A stretch of DNA of 48,365 nt from Clostridiales bacterium (GCA_022787165.1 JALFVL010000023.1:1-48365); one strand, 5' to 3'; shown: positions 15,590 through 23,473, counted from the first letter of the stretch. The notes: generated by a model from the letters alone, not told the origin. Numbers and translations are program-made.

Positions 15590-17047
15590 ATGAAAAAGCT
15601 GCTCCTGATCGTTTTGACGCTCGCGCTGCTCGTGAGCGCCGTGGCGCTGGCGGAGACCGCCGCGCCCAAGTATGTGTTCATGTTCATCGGCGACGGCATG
15701 GGCAACCCGCAGGTGGCCGCCACGCAGTACTACCTCGGCTCCATCCAGAACCCGAATTCCGAATTCCCGGTGCCGGCGGATCTGAGCTTCACCACCTTCC
15801 CCTACCTGGGCATGGTGACGACCTACGACGCCTCCTCCTTCTGCCCGGACTCCGCCTCGACCGCGACCTCGATGGCCTCGGGCGAGAAGACGCTCTCCGG
15901 CGTCATCAACTATGACGTGTCGCTGACGACGCCCTTCAAGCTCGTCACCGAATACGCGAAGGAGGCTGGCAAGAAGGTCGGCGTGATCACGAGCGTGTCG
16001 CTCGACCACGCGACCCCGGCGGCCTACTACGCCAAGGTGCCCTCCCGCAAGCAGTACTACGACATCGCGGTGCAGGGCCTGACCGGCACGACGCTTGATT
16101 ACCTCGCGGGCGGCTCCCTCCTCAAGCCCGACGGCGACGGAACCCAGGAGAACCTCTTTGACATCGCCGCGGCGAACGGCTGGGTGCTGGCCAACACCAA
16201 CGAGGACATCCGCGCGCTGAACGCGCAGAGCGGCCGTGTGCTGGCGATCGACCCGAACATCGCGGATGCCGAGTCCCTGAACTACGAGATCGACCGTGAG
16301 CGCAAGAACGCCGAGGGCGAGGACGTGCTCGCGCTGGCGGACTACGTGAAGGCCGGCATCAGCGTGCTTGACAACGACGCAGGCTTCTTCATGATGTGCG
16401 AGGGCGGCAAGGTCGACTGGTCCGGCCACGCGAACGACGCGGCGACCTCCATCCATGAGACGCTGGCCTTTGCCGACGCCGTGCAGGTTGCGGTTGACTT
16501 CGCGGCCGAGCATCCGGACGAGACGCTCATCATCGTGACGGCCGACCACGAGACCGGCGGCATGACCATCGGCTTTGCGACGACCGCCTATGACACCCAC
16601 TTCACCTACCTGACCAACCAGAAGATCTCCTTCACCAACTTTGACCTCGTGATCGACGAGCTGCGCGAGAACGGCGCGAGCTTTGAGGACGCGATGGCGA
16701 AGGTCAAGGAATACTACGGCCTGACGACGGAGCCGGATCAGGCGCTGAGCCTGACGCAGAGTGATATCGAAACGCTGCAGGCGGCGTTTGAGCTGAGCAT
16801 GGTACCGAAGGATCAGCGCGAGCTGGGCGACGAGGAGGCGCTTCTCTACGGCGGCTACGAGCCCTTCTCCATGGCGGTCAGCCACATCATGAACAACAAG
16901 GCGGGCCTGTCCTACACCTCCTACGCGCACACCGGCCTGCAGATCCCGGTTTACGCGATGGGCGTGGGCGCGGAGAACTTCTCCGGCCTCTACGACAACA
17001 CCGACATCTTCAACCGCACGATGGCGGTGATGGGCCTGAGCAAGTAA
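15590..17047 (+). CDS. phoA: secreted alkaline phosphatase
   Basis: A 485-residue PhoA-family alkaline phosphatase that releases phosphate from phosphomonoesters outside the membrane. It has a signal peptide (about 1-21, MKKLLLIVLTLALLVSAVAL), metal-site motif FIGDGMG (32-38), the nucleophile motif PDSASTAT with Ser88, then GGKVDWSGHANDA and VTADHETGG, which carry the remaining metal ligands. AGAGAGGG precedes the ATG at 15590; an upstream in-frame extension has no signal-peptide sense. I see no convincing pho box. It stands alone between two hairpins, so it is probably its own transcription unit. Confidence 0.93.
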   Translation: MKKLLLIVLTLALLVSAVALAETAAPKYVFMFIGDGMGNPQVAATQYYLGSIQNPNSEFPVPADLSFTTFPYLGMVTTYDASSFCPDSASTATSMASGEKTLSGVINYDVSLTTPFKLVTEYAKEAGKKVGVITSVSLDHATPAAYYAKVPSRKQYYDIAVQGLTGTTLDYLAGGSLLKPDGDGTQENLFDIAAANGWVLANTNEDIRALNAQSGRVLAIDPNIADAESLNYEIDRERKNAEGEDVLALADYVKAGISVLDNDAGFFMMCEGGKVDWSGHANDAATSIHETLAFADAVQVAVDFAAEHPDETLIIVTADHETGGMTIGFATTAYDTHFTYLTNQKISFTNFDLVIDELRENGASFEDAMAKVKEYYGLTTEPDQALSLTQSDIETLQAAFELSMVPKDQRELGDEEALLYGGYEPFSMAVSHIMNNKAGLSYTSYAHTGLQIPVYAMGVGAENFSGLYDNTDIFNRTMAVMGLSK

Positions 17048-17068
17048 ACATCAAGCGGAAGAAATAAA

Positions 17069-17099
17069 GCGGAGCCGTTCCAAAGGGGAGCGGCTCCGC
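17069..17099 (+). terminator. strong hairpin after alkaline phosphatase, no T-tract
   Basis: GCGGAGCCG (17069-17077) pairs perfectly with CGGCTCCGC (17091-17099) over a 13-nt loop, 21 nt after the stop. There is no run of T, so termination is uncertain. It could also shield or end the phoA message. Confidence 0.55.
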
Positions 17100-17124
17100 C
17101 TGTATGCCAGGGGGCAAAGGAAGT

Positions 17125-18249
17125 ATGAAGCGACTCAAACGGTCCAACGTCGTGATGTGCGTCGTGATGCTGCTGCTCTGCGCGGCGCTGTGCCTGCTGC
17201 CGGAGCGCTATGAAAACGCCTCGACGCACATCCCCCGCGAGCGCGTGCGCATCGAGGAGGTCGACAACTCGGGGCTTTACCCGATCGGCATCGTGTATTC
17301 CGGCGTGCAAAACTGCCGCGTGACGGTGCTCAGCGGCGAGCACGCGGGGGAGAGCGCCATGGCGAGCAACTACCTCAATTCGGCGCTTGACAAGGACAAG
17401 CTCTACGCGCCCGGCGACGTGGCGCATGCGATGGTGCAGATGGGCGAGCATCTGACGGTCACGCTCATCGATCATGAGCGCACGGGCACGGAGGCCCTGA
17501 TCGTTCTTGCGTTGGCGGCCCTGCTGATCCTCTACGGCGGCATCGTCGGCTGCGGCGCGCTGATCTCACTGGCGGCGAGCATCATCATCGTCTGGAAGCT
17601 GCTGCTGCCGCTGCTGCTTGAGGGCGTCAGCCCGATCGCGGCGGCGTTTGTGACCGTGACGGCGCTGACGGTGATGATCGACCTGCTGGTCGGCGGGCTG
17701 ACGCGCAAGACGCTCATCGCCGTGCTCGGCTCGCTGGCCGGTACGCTCATCACGGGCATCCTCTCGATCGTGCTGACGGACGCGCTGAAGCTCGACGGCG
17801 GCGACATCCCGTACCTCGTGCCGCTGCTCTCGCAGTCGTTCATGACGCTCGACGCCAAGGCGCTCTACTGCGGCATGATCTTCATCGCCAATTCCGGCGC
17901 GCTGATGGACCTGAGCATGGACATTGCGGCGAGCTGCCTGGAGATCGTTCACCACAGGCCGGACGTGCCGCGCCGGGAGCTGATGCGCAGCGGCATGACG
18001 ATCGGCCGCAGCGTGCTGGGCACGATGACGACGACGCTGATGCTCGCCTACTCGGGCAACTACCTCTCCATGCTCATGTACTTCATGGGGCAGGGCACAC
18101 CGGTCATCGACATCATCAACCTCAAATACGTCGCCAGCCAGCTGCTCAGCACGCTGGTGGGCAGCTTCGGCCTCGTCGCCGCCGCGCCGCTGACGGCGCT
18201 CATCGCGTCGGCGCTGTGCGTGTCGAAGGGAGAGAGCGCGAAAGCGTGA
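17125..18249 (+). CDS. YibE/F family membrane protein
   Basis: A 374-residue member of the YibE/F family of multi-pass membrane proteins with no settled function. It has an N-terminal anchor (KRLKRSNVVMCVVMLLLCAALC), an outer beta-type segment (about 30-115) and about seven more membrane segments from ALIVLALAALLILYGG onward. The family core includes GALMDLSMDIAASCLEI, DVPRRELMRSGMTIGRSVLGTMTTTLMLAYSGN. AAAGG precedes the ATG at 17125; the ATG at 17104 is an alternative that overlaps the hairpin surroundings. Its 3' end overlaps the convergent GNAT gene by 50 nt. Confidence 0.87.
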   Translation: MKRLKRSNVVMCVVMLLLCAALCLLPERYENASTHIPRERVRIEEVDNSGLYPIGIVYSGVQNCRVTVLSGEHAGESAMASNYLNSALDKDKLYAPGDVAHAMVQMGEHLTVTLIDHERTGTEALIVLALAALLILYGGIVGCGALISLAASIIIVWKLLLPLLLEGVSPIAAAFVTVTALTVMIDLLVGGLTRKTLIAVLGSLAGTLITGILSIVLTDALKLDGGDIPYLVPLLSQSFMTLDAKALYCGMIFIANSGALMDLSMDIAASCLEIVHHRPDVPRRELMRSGMTIGRSVLGTMTTTLMLAYSGNYLSMLMYFMGQGTPVIDIINLKYVASQLLSTLVGSFGLVAAAPLTALIASALCVSKGESAKA

Positions 18250-18556
18250 CGGCATGCGCATCCGCATGCGTCACGGAAAAGCCCAGACGCCTATGCAGAG
18301 AAAGCGAGGCGGCGTTCTGCGGCGCAACCTGAACGACGGCGCGCGTAAAGCCGCGCGCGGCCATGCGCGCAAAGAGCAGAGGCAGCGCGGTCTTCGCCAC
18401 GCCGCGCTTTCGCATCGCGGGCGCGACGGCAATGCCATAGGAAAAGGACGTGCCCTGCACGCTGTGGACGGAGATGCCACCCGCGTGTACGCCGTCCAGC
18501 AGAATGAAAAAGCGCAGGTCGTCTGCGCTTTTTCCGATATATTGAAGGGAAATCAT
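18200..18556 (-). CDS. GNAT family N-acetyltransferase
   Basis: A 118-residue small GNAT enzyme, which moves an acetyl group from acetyl-CoA to an amine. The core has GIAVAPAMRKRGVAKTALP, the acetyl-CoA motif A (R/Q-x-x-G-x-A type), and PQNAASLSLHRRLGFSVTH, the usual motif B ending. The start overlaps the stop of the upstream phosphoribosyltransferase (ATGA at 18553-18556), so the two are co-translated. The N-terminal strands are short compared with typical 140-170-residue relatives. Its 3' end runs 50 nt into the convergent YibE/F gene. Substrate unknown. Confidence 0.8.
   Translation of the reverse strand: MISLQYIGKSADDLRFFILLDGVHAGGISVHSVQGTSFSYGIAVAPAMRKRGVAKTALPLLFARMAARGFTRAVVQVAPQNAASLSLHRRLGFSVTHADAHAVTLSRSLPSTRTAPTR
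18247..18273. terminator. inverted repeat at the convergent YibE/F-GNAT overlap
   Basis: TGACG and CATGCG (18247-18258, one bulged G) pair with CGCATG and CGTCA (18263-18273) around a CATC loop. The TGA stop of the YibE/F gene is part of the stem. No T-tract follows on either strand, so it may be a weak two-way terminator or protect both message ends. Confidence 0.4.
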
Positions 18557-19422
18557 GCCTTGGGCAGCGCCGCCTCGGGGGCGAAGCCGCTGTCGATGCA
18601 CAGCTGCGCGCGCTGGGCGCTCTTGCCGCCGGCGGCGAGCTCCCCGGCGAGGAAATCCGGATGGGCGAGCAGGAAGTCGCGCAGGAAGGCGTCGGGATCG
18701 GCGATGAAGGAGAGCACGAGGTCGAGCTGCTTGTCCGTGATGCGGCCCATCGCGCGCGCCTGCTCAAAGAGCTCCGGCTTGATGACGACGAGCGTCGTCA
18801 GCGGGCAGCCGGCGTCAGCGAGGATCTTTGCGCCGCCCTGGTCGCGGTCGACGACGGCGAGGGAATGGGCGATTTTCGCGCCCAGCGCCTCGACGGCGGG
18901 AATCCACGCGCGGACATAGGAGGAGGCGACGGTGATCAGGTCGGCGATATGGATGGAGCGCTTGCCGGCAAGGCCCGCCTGGCCGGAGGGCATGCTCACG
19001 CCCTGGGCGTTTGTATAGACGGTCGAAAGATCCTTGAAGATGGAGAGATGGCCCAGGCCGAGCTTGCGCGCGACGGGCATGGAGAAGAAGAAATCCCTGC
19101 GCTCGCCGCCGGAGACGAAGTCCGCATCCATTTGGGAGGCGGCGTCCGCGAGCAGATCGATCAGCTGCGCATAGATCGGGCAGGAGGCGAGCTGCGCCTC
19201 GATGCGCGCCCAGACCTTGTCATAGAAGGCGAGCCTGTCGCCCGCGCAGGCCTCCTCGATCACGGCAAGCAGCTCGAGCGCGGCCTGCTCGCTGCCAAAG
19301 AGGAACTGGGTGTTGATGTAGAACGGGCCGAGCTTGCCGGACGTATACCAGAACGGCCGGCCCTCGGGGCACACGCGCACGGCGTCGGTTTCAAAGAGCC
19401 AAGAGATGACGGGATTATCCAT
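18553..19422 (-). CDS. orotate phosphoribosyltransferase-like protein
   Basis: A 289-residue protein of a long phosphoribosyltransferase clade annotated as orotate phosphoribosyltransferase in Bacillota. The PRPP-binding-type segment is VVDRDQGGAKIL with hydrophobic strands before it (HSLAV). ADFVSGGERRDFFFSMPVARKLG corresponds to the conserved GGERRD region that precedes the PRT core. Classic OPRTs are about 210 residues, so this version has extra N- and C-terminal helical parts. The ATG at 19422 is set by GGAGG 9 nt upstream on the minus strand. Forms a two-gene unit with the GNAT gene. Whether it really uses orotate is not shown by the sequence. Confidence 0.75.
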   Translation of the reverse strand: MDNPVISWLFETDAVRVCPEGRPFWYTSGKLGPFYINTQFLFGSEQAALELLAVIEEACAGDRLAFYDKVWARIEAQLASCPIYAQLIDLLADAASQMDADFVSGGERRDFFFSMPVARKLGLGHLSIFKDLSTVYTNAQGVSMPSGQAGLAGKRSIHIADLITVASSYVRAWIPAVEALGAKIAHSLAVVDRDQGGAKILADAGCPLTTLVVIKPELFEQARAMGRITDKQLDLVLSFIADPDAFLRDFLLAHPDFLAGELAAGGKSAQRAQLCIDSGFAPEAALPKA

Positions 19423-19459
19423 GAGTCCTATCCTCCGCTTTTGAGTTGTATTCCCCCGC

Positions 19460-19488
19460 ATTATACGATAACGGCGGCCAAAATGGAA
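19460..19488 (-). promoter_or_regulatory. promoter of the phosphoribosyltransferase-GNAT unit
   Basis: On the minus strand, TATAAT (19460-19465) lies 38 nt before the start codon, with a weak -35 candidate TTCCAT (19483-19488) at 17-nt spacing. Confidence 0.55.
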
Positions 19489-19521
19489 GTGGTTTGCGCA
19501 GTTTTCAGGCGGGCGGGGCGA

Positions 19522-19550
19522 TTGACCCTGAGAAGGGGGCGTGCTATAAT
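19522..19550 (+). promoter_or_regulatory. sigma-A-type promoter of the gtrA-LCP-proA unit
   Basis: TTGACC (19522-19527), a 17-nt spacer and a perfect TATAAT (19545-19550) lie about 100 nt before the GtrA start. The leader between them is GC-rich with no gene. Confidence 0.88.
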
Positions 19551-19648
19551 AAGCCGTAAACTGGGCTTTTGTTCCCCGGCGGCGGATGCGTGCGCGGGGA
19601 AGGCGGCGGTCCGGGACAACCCTGAATTGAGAAAGAGAATCTGTGCTT

Positions 19649-20149
19649 ATGAAAAAGCTGTGTGCCCTCCTCTGGCGGGGGATTGACGCGCTGGCGCGCG
19701 CTGTCATCAAACTGATCGGTAAGGTGTCGCCCAAGCTGGGCGGATTGTGCGAGTCGCTCTGGAACAACACGGAGCTGGTGAGCTATCTGTTCGTCGGCGT
19801 GGCGACGACGCTGGTCAACTACGTCGTCTACTACATCGCCACGCGCATGCTGGGCATGACGACCGTGCCCGGCACCTGGACGGCCTGGGTCGCGGCGGTG
19901 GCCTTTGGCTACGTGGCCAACAAGGCCTTCGTCTTCAAGACGCATTGCGACAGCGCGCTGGCGCTTGCGCGCGAGGCGGCGGGCTTCTTCGCGATGCGCC
20001 TCATCTCCCTGGGCATGGAGACCGTGCTCATGCTGCTGCTGGTTGACGTGCTCCACTTCAACGATCTGGCGATGAAGCTGCTGGTCAACATTCTGGTGAT
20101 CATCGCGAACTACATCTTCTCCAAGCTGTTCATCTTTAAAAAGAAATGA
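19649..20149 (+). CDS. GtrA-like membrane protein
   Basis: A 166-residue protein with four membrane segments typical of GtrA, thought to move polyprenyl-phosphate sugars across the membrane for glycan decoration. The family start is ELVSYLFVGVATTLVNYVVYY, followed by VAFGYVANKAFVFKT and the last segments ending FSKLFIFKKK. An amphipathic N-terminal extension of about 45 residues precedes the first segment. The ATG at 19649 is preferred to the GTG at 19643; the ribosome site (GAAAGAGA) is weak in both cases. It ends at the beginning of the LCP-like gene, so they are likely cotranscribed. A link with the GT-C protein upstream is possible but speculative. Confidence 0.88.
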   Translation: MKKLCALLWRGIDALARAVIKLIGKVSPKLGGLCESLWNNTELVSYLFVGVATTLVNYVVYYIATRMLGMTTVPGTWTAWVAAVAFGYVANKAFVFKTHCDSALALAREAAGFFAMRLISLGMETVLMLLLVDVLHFNDLAMKLLVNILVIIANYIFSKLFIFKKK

Positions 20150-20160
20150 GGAATACCCGT

Positions 20161-20985
20161 ATGAAAAAGCATCTGCCCCTGCTGGCGGCGCTCCTTTGCC
20201 TGCTGCTGGCCTTCGCTTCCGCCGCGCAGGCGGACGGCGGCATCGTTGTGGACAAGAAGGACCTTTCTGCCAACGAGACGCTTGACAAGAACGTGACCAA
20301 CATCATCTTCCTGTTCAAGGACGGTGATGTGACCGACACGATGCTGCTCGCCTCGATCAACTCGCAGACGGGCCGCGCCGTGATGACGAGCCTTGACTGC
20401 GCGGCGGTCGTCAGCGTGCCCGGCGCCGGGGAAGCGAAGCTTGCCGACGTCTACGCGATGGGCGATGAGGCGAGCAAGAGCGGCGGGCCGCTGGTCGAGA
20501 AGACGCTCAACGAATGGCTCTCGCTGAACATCGCCACCTACATCGTGCTGGACGTCGCGCAGCTGCCCGCAATCGTCGACGCCGTCGGCACGATCACGCT
20601 CGACATTTCGGCGCGGGAGCGGGAAGCGCTGGGCATCGAGGGCTCGGAGCTGGGCGGCGAGGAGACGCTCGCCTATGTCCGGCTCAAGCTGGAGGACGAC
20701 GAGCCCGGCACGAGCCGCGCCTATCACGCGCTGATGCAGCTGCTGTATCAGGGTGTCAAGGGCGGGGACATGATGAGCATGCTCTCGATGGGCACGAAGC
20801 TGCTCTCCTCCGTCGATTCGAACCTCAACCCGCTGACGGCGGTGACGCTGGTCACGGCGGTGATGTCCGGCGAGGACAGGCGTGAGCTGCATCTGCCGCA
20901 GGCGGAGCAGATTCTCACGCAGGATCCGCTGACGGTCGATGCGCAGGCGCTGCGCGAGCGCCTGTTCGCGGAGGTGTATGAGTGA
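20161..20985 (+). CDS. degenerate LytR-CpsA-Psr (LCP) domain protein, secreted
   Basis: A 274-residue protein with a signal peptide (MKKHLPLLAALLCLLLAFASAAQA). The rest follows the LCP pattern: TDTMLLASINSQTGRAVMTSL, a KLADVYAMG block, TLNEWLSLNIATYIVLDVAQLPAIVDAVGTITLDI and ETLAYVRLKL. LCP enzymes join lipid-linked polymers to peptidoglycan. The PRD motif after the fifth strand reads LDCA and the later Arg-rich block is mostly lost, so catalysis is doubtful. TGAGGA precedes the ATG at 20161; the ATG at 20146 is an alternative. It overlaps proA by 8 nt. Confidence 0.72.
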   Translation: MKKHLPLLAALLCLLLAFASAAQADGGIVVDKKDLSANETLDKNVTNIIFLFKDGDVTDTMLLASINSQTGRAVMTSLDCAAVVSVPGAGEAKLADVYAMGDEASKSGGPLVEKTLNEWLSLNIATYIVLDVAQLPAIVDAVGTITLDISAREREALGIEGSELGGEETLAYVRLKLEDDEPGTSRAYHALMQLLYQGVKGGDMMSMLSMGTKLLSSVDSNLNPLTAVTLVTAVMSGEDRRELHLPQAEQILTQDPLTVDAQALRERLFAEVYE

Positions 20986-22276
20986 AGCGGGCGCGGCGCA
21001 GGCCGCGAAAAACGCCCGGGCGGCGAGCTTCGCTTTGGCTGCCTCGGACGCACAGACGAGAAACCGCGCGCTGACCGCCATTGCGGAGGCGCTGCAAAAA
21101 AACAGGGAGGCTCTCTTTGCCGCCAATGCGCTCGATCTCGCGGCGGCGGAGGCGGAGGGGCTGGCCGCGCCGCTCAAAAAGCGGCTGCGCTTTGACGAGC
21201 ACAAGCTCGCGGACGTCTGCGACGGGCTTTGCCAGCTCGCGGCGATGGAGGACCCCATCGGCCACGAGCAGCTGCGCACGGAGCTGGCCGACGGACTCGT
21301 GCTCTCGCGCGTCTCCTGCCCCATCGGCGTGATCGGCGTGATCTTCGAATCCAGGCCGGACGCGCTCGTGCAGATCGCGGCGCTGTGCCTTAAGAGCGGC
21401 AACGCCGTGCTGCTCAAGGGCGGGCGAGAGGCCCTGCACACGAACGAGGCGCTCTACGAGACGCTGCGCGCCGCGAGCGAAGGCGCGGGCGTGCCGGCGG
21501 GCTGGGCGGGGCTGCTCACCACCCGCGAGGACGTCGGGCAGATGCTCAAAATGGACGCAGAGATCGACCTGATCATCCCGCGCGGCTCGAACGCCTTTGT
21601 CCGCTCCATCATGGAAAACAGCCGCATCCCCGTGCTCGGGCACAGCGACGGCGTCTGCCACCTGTACCTGCACGAGGGCTGCGACGCGCAGATGGCGGCG
21701 CGCCTCGCCGTCGACGCGAAGACGCAGTATCCCGCGGCCTGCAACGCCGCGGAGACGCTGCTCGTGCACAGCGCGGAGCTGCACCGCGCGCTGCCCGTCG
21801 TCGCGCAGGCGCTGCTTGACGCGGGCGTGACCCTGCGCGCGGATGAACGGGCGCGCGCGGCGATCGGCGAAGACCGCTGCGAGGCGGCCAACGAGGCGGA
21901 CTGGAGGACGGAATACCTGAGCAATGTGCTCAGCATCCGCACGGTCGACTCGCTCCCGGAGGCCATCGCGCACATCAACCGCTACGGCTCCCACCACACG
22001 GATGTCATTGTGACGGACGACGACGCGGCGGCGGCGACGTTCTTTTCGCTCGTCGACTCGGCGGGCGTCTACCAGAATTGCTCCTCGCGCTTTGCCGACG
22101 GTTATCGCTATGGCTTTGGCGCGGAGGTCGGCATTTCCACCGGAAAGATCCATGCGCGCGGCCCGATGGGGCTGGAGGGGCTTTGCACCTACAAATACAT
22201 CCTGCGCGGCCACGGCGACATCGTCGCGGACTTCGCGCAGGGACGGCGCGCGTTCACGCACAGGCGCCTGATCTGA
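20978..22276 (+). CDS. proA: gamma-glutamyl phosphate reductase
   Basis: A 432-residue ProA, an NADPH-dependent enzyme that makes glutamate-5-semialdehyde in proline synthesis. The catalytic Cys255 lies in YPAACNAAETLLVH; SCPIGVIGVIFESRPDALVQ, LKSGNAVLLKGGREA, IIPRGSNAF and the C-terminal YGFGAEVGISTGKIHARGPMGLEGL are family blocks. The ATG at 20978 lies within the end of the LCP-like gene behind GGAGGTGT. The partner kinase proB is not adjacent or elsewhere in the window, which is unusual because proBA are often together. Confidence 0.96.
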   Translation: MSEAGAAQAAKNARAASFALAASDAQTRNRALTAIAEALQKNREALFAANALDLAAAEAEGLAAPLKKRLRFDEHKLADVCDGLCQLAAMEDPIGHEQLRTELADGLVLSRVSCPIGVIGVIFESRPDALVQIAALCLKSGNAVLLKGGREALHTNEALYETLRAASEGAGVPAGWAGLLTTREDVGQMLKMDAEIDLIIPRGSNAFVRSIMENSRIPVLGHSDGVCHLYLHEGCDAQMAARLAVDAKTQYPAACNAAETLLVHSAELHRALPVVAQALLDAGVTLRADERARAAIGEDRCEAANEADWRTEYLSNVLSIRTVDSLPEAIAHINRYGSHHTDVIVTDDDAAAATFFSLVDSAGVYQNCSSRFADGYRYGFGAEVGISTGKIHARGPMGLEGLCTYKYILRGHGDIVADFAQGRRAFTHRRLI

Positions 22277-22319
22277 CCGGAGGCATGGGCCGCATGAAGG
22301 CGGCACGGGAGGGAACACC

Positions 22320-22559
22320 ATGAGATGCGGATGTCCGCAATGCGGAACGTACATGATTCAATCGGAAAGCCTCGATCTGGGCTGCGTCTGCCCGCAGTGC
22401 CTCTACCGATGCAGCGCCTGCATGGGCACGAACACGGTCGTGCGCCGGGAGGACCTGCACAAGCTCGTCTTCACCGACCATACGGCGGAGCAGCTGGCGC
22501 AGGAGGAGACGGGCGACGGGCGGCGCGAGCCGCTGCGGCCGGAGGACTTTGTCGACTGA
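22320..22559 (+). CDS. small cysteine-rich zinc-ribbon-like protein
   Basis: A 79-residue protein with eight Cys in the first 34 residues (positions 3, 5, 8, 22, 24, 27, 31, 34), arranged as CxCxxC, CxCxxC and CxxC. This would suit one or two zinc or metal sites. The C-terminal half is acidic and polar (LAQEETGDGRREPLRPEDFVD). GGGAGGG at 22309-22315 gives a good ribosome site for the ATG at 22320, 43 nt after proA. I do not recognise a named family. It is followed by the repeat-rich region before rpiB. Confidence 0.7.
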   Translation: MRCGCPQCGTYMIQSESLDLGCVCPQCLYRCSACMGTNTVVRREDLHKLVFTDHTAEQLAQEETGDGRREPLRPEDFVD

Positions 22560-22735
22560 ACCGGCATGATGCCGGTGGCATTTCCGACGAAGTGATGGTT
22601 GTCCAGTTGCTTTGTGCCCGAGACCCGAGCCTTGCAGATGAACGTACAGAGCAATACGGTTTCGCAGCTCAAAGATCGAGTGTTCGCGCGAAGCGATGAT
22701 GGGGTTTGGGGATGAAATCCCCAAGCAGGTTTGGG
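22560..22735. other. hairpin-rich intergenic flank of element B
   Basis: No gene is supported. It holds a chain of inverted repeats: CCGGCA/TGCCGG at 22561-22575, the 10-bp palindrome TTCGCGCGAA at 22683-22692, and an 8-bp perfect stem TTGGGGAT/ATCCCCAA at 22706-22724. CGCAGCTCAAA at 22663-22673 recurs at 22747-22757 inside element B. The base composition is more AT-rich than the genes. Confidence 0.65.
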
Positions 22736-22814
22736 CGGCAGCCCAACGCAGCTCAAAAATGAAAAAGGAAGCAGTTTCAGAGCAGGCCGCAAAGCGGCCT
22801 ACGATTGAAACGGG
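22736..22814 (-). repeat. 79-nt dispersed structured element, copy B
   Basis: Read on the minus strand it matches copy A (9518-9596) with the same total length and spacing. The 17-mer CCCGTTTCAATCGTAGG lies at 22798-22814, the inner hairpin AGGCCGC/GCGGCCT at 22784-22800, CCTGCTCTGAAAC at 22774-22786, 25 variable nt at 22749-22773, and CGTTGGGCTGCCG at 22736-22748. The last block here also pairs as TTGGGC/GCCCAA (22731-22746). The inner stem differs from copy A by two compensated pairs. A perfect palindrome GCTTTGCAAAGC (22818-22829) borders it. It lies opposite in strand to the flanking genes. Confidence 0.8.
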
Positions 22815-22880
22815 TTTGCTTTGCAAAGCGGGAATTCAGACAAAAATCAGACGACCAAATAGAATGGGGAGAAAACGAAC

Positions 22881-23327
22881 ATGATAGCTCTTGGATCGGA
22901 TCACGCGGGTCTGCCGCTCAAGCGCGAGATCATCGCGCTGCTGGAGCGGATGAACCTGCCGTACCACGACTACGGCACCTACACGGAGGACAGCTGCGAC
23001 TATGCCGTCTTTGCCCAGCGCGCGGCGCAGGCCGTCGCCAGCGGCGAATGCGACCGCGGCATTCTCTGCTGCGGCACGGGCATCGGCATCTCCATCGCCG
23101 CCAACAAGGTGAAGGGCATTCGCTGCGCCGCCTGCTCGGACTGCTACTCCGCGAAGATGACGCGCAAGCACAACGACGCGAACATGCTCGCGATGGGCTC
23201 GCGCGTGGTTGGCAGCGAGCTCGGCCAGATGATCGCCGAGATCTTCCTGACGACGGAGTTCGAGGGCGGCCGGCATCAGCGCCGCATCGACCAGATCGCC
23301 GCGATCGAGCGCGGAGAGACGCTGTAA
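22881..23327 (+). CDS. rpiB: ribose-5-phosphate isomerase B
   Basis: A 148-residue RpiB/LacAB-family isomerase that interconverts ribose-5-phosphate and ribulose-5-phosphate in the pentose phosphate pathway. Seen are IALGSDHAGLPLKREI at the N-terminus, the catalytic Cys in ILCCGTGIGISIAANK (Cys64 next to GTGIG), RHNDANML-type block (KHNDANMLAMGSRVVG) and the C-terminal EGGRHQRRIDQI. LacAB subunits are related but usually paired; only one copy is here. GGGGAG precedes the ATG. Stands alone between element B and a terminator. Confidence 0.95.
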   Translation: MIALGSDHAGLPLKREIIALLERMNLPYHDYGTYTEDSCDYAVFAQRAAQAVASGECDRGILCCGTGIGISIAANKVKGIRCAACSDCYSAKMTRKHNDANMLAMGSRVVGSELGQMIAEIFLTTEFEGGRHQRRIDQIAAIERGETL

Positions 23328-23360
23328 GCGCAGCGGATCATTCGAAAACAGCAGACAAAC

Positions 23361-23400
23361 AATCGCCCGGCAGCAGAAAAGGCTGCCGGGCGATTTGTCT
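23361..23400. terminator. terminator after rpiB
   Basis: A perfect 14-bp stem (23361-23374 with 23382-23395) around the loop AGAAAAG, followed by TTGTCT. Starts 34 nt after the rpiB stop. The T-tract is short but the stem is very stable. Confidence 0.85.
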
Positions 23401-23423
23401 CGCGCAAAATCTGCACAATAGAC

Positions 23424-23450
23424 TTTGACCAACTTTGACCAAAATTGACA
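23424..23450. promoter_or_regulatory. three CtsR-type heptads in 10-bp phase
   Basis: TTTGACC at 23424-23430, TTTGACC at 23434-23440 and ATTGACA at 23444-23450, each 3 nt apart. The reverse complement is the known CtsR direct repeat (GGTCAAA, 3 nt, GGTCAAA). The third heptad contains a TTGACA that could be the -35 of an upstream promoter (AATATT 17 nt later). Indicates repression by CtsR; the central base of the 3-nt gap differs from the consensus. Confidence 0.72.
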
Positions 23451-23473
23451 AATCGTTTTGATTTCAGAATATT

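Noticed and set aside
22837..22865. A promoter for rpiB (CAGACA and TAGAAT)
   Set aside because: The -10 would lie so close to the start codon that the ribosome site would be outside the transcript.
22881..23327. Galactose-6-phosphate isomerase subunit (LacA/LacB) instead of RpiB
   Set aside because: Lac subunits come as adjacent pairs with tagatose genes; here there is one gene with the RpiB-type Cys next to GTGIG.
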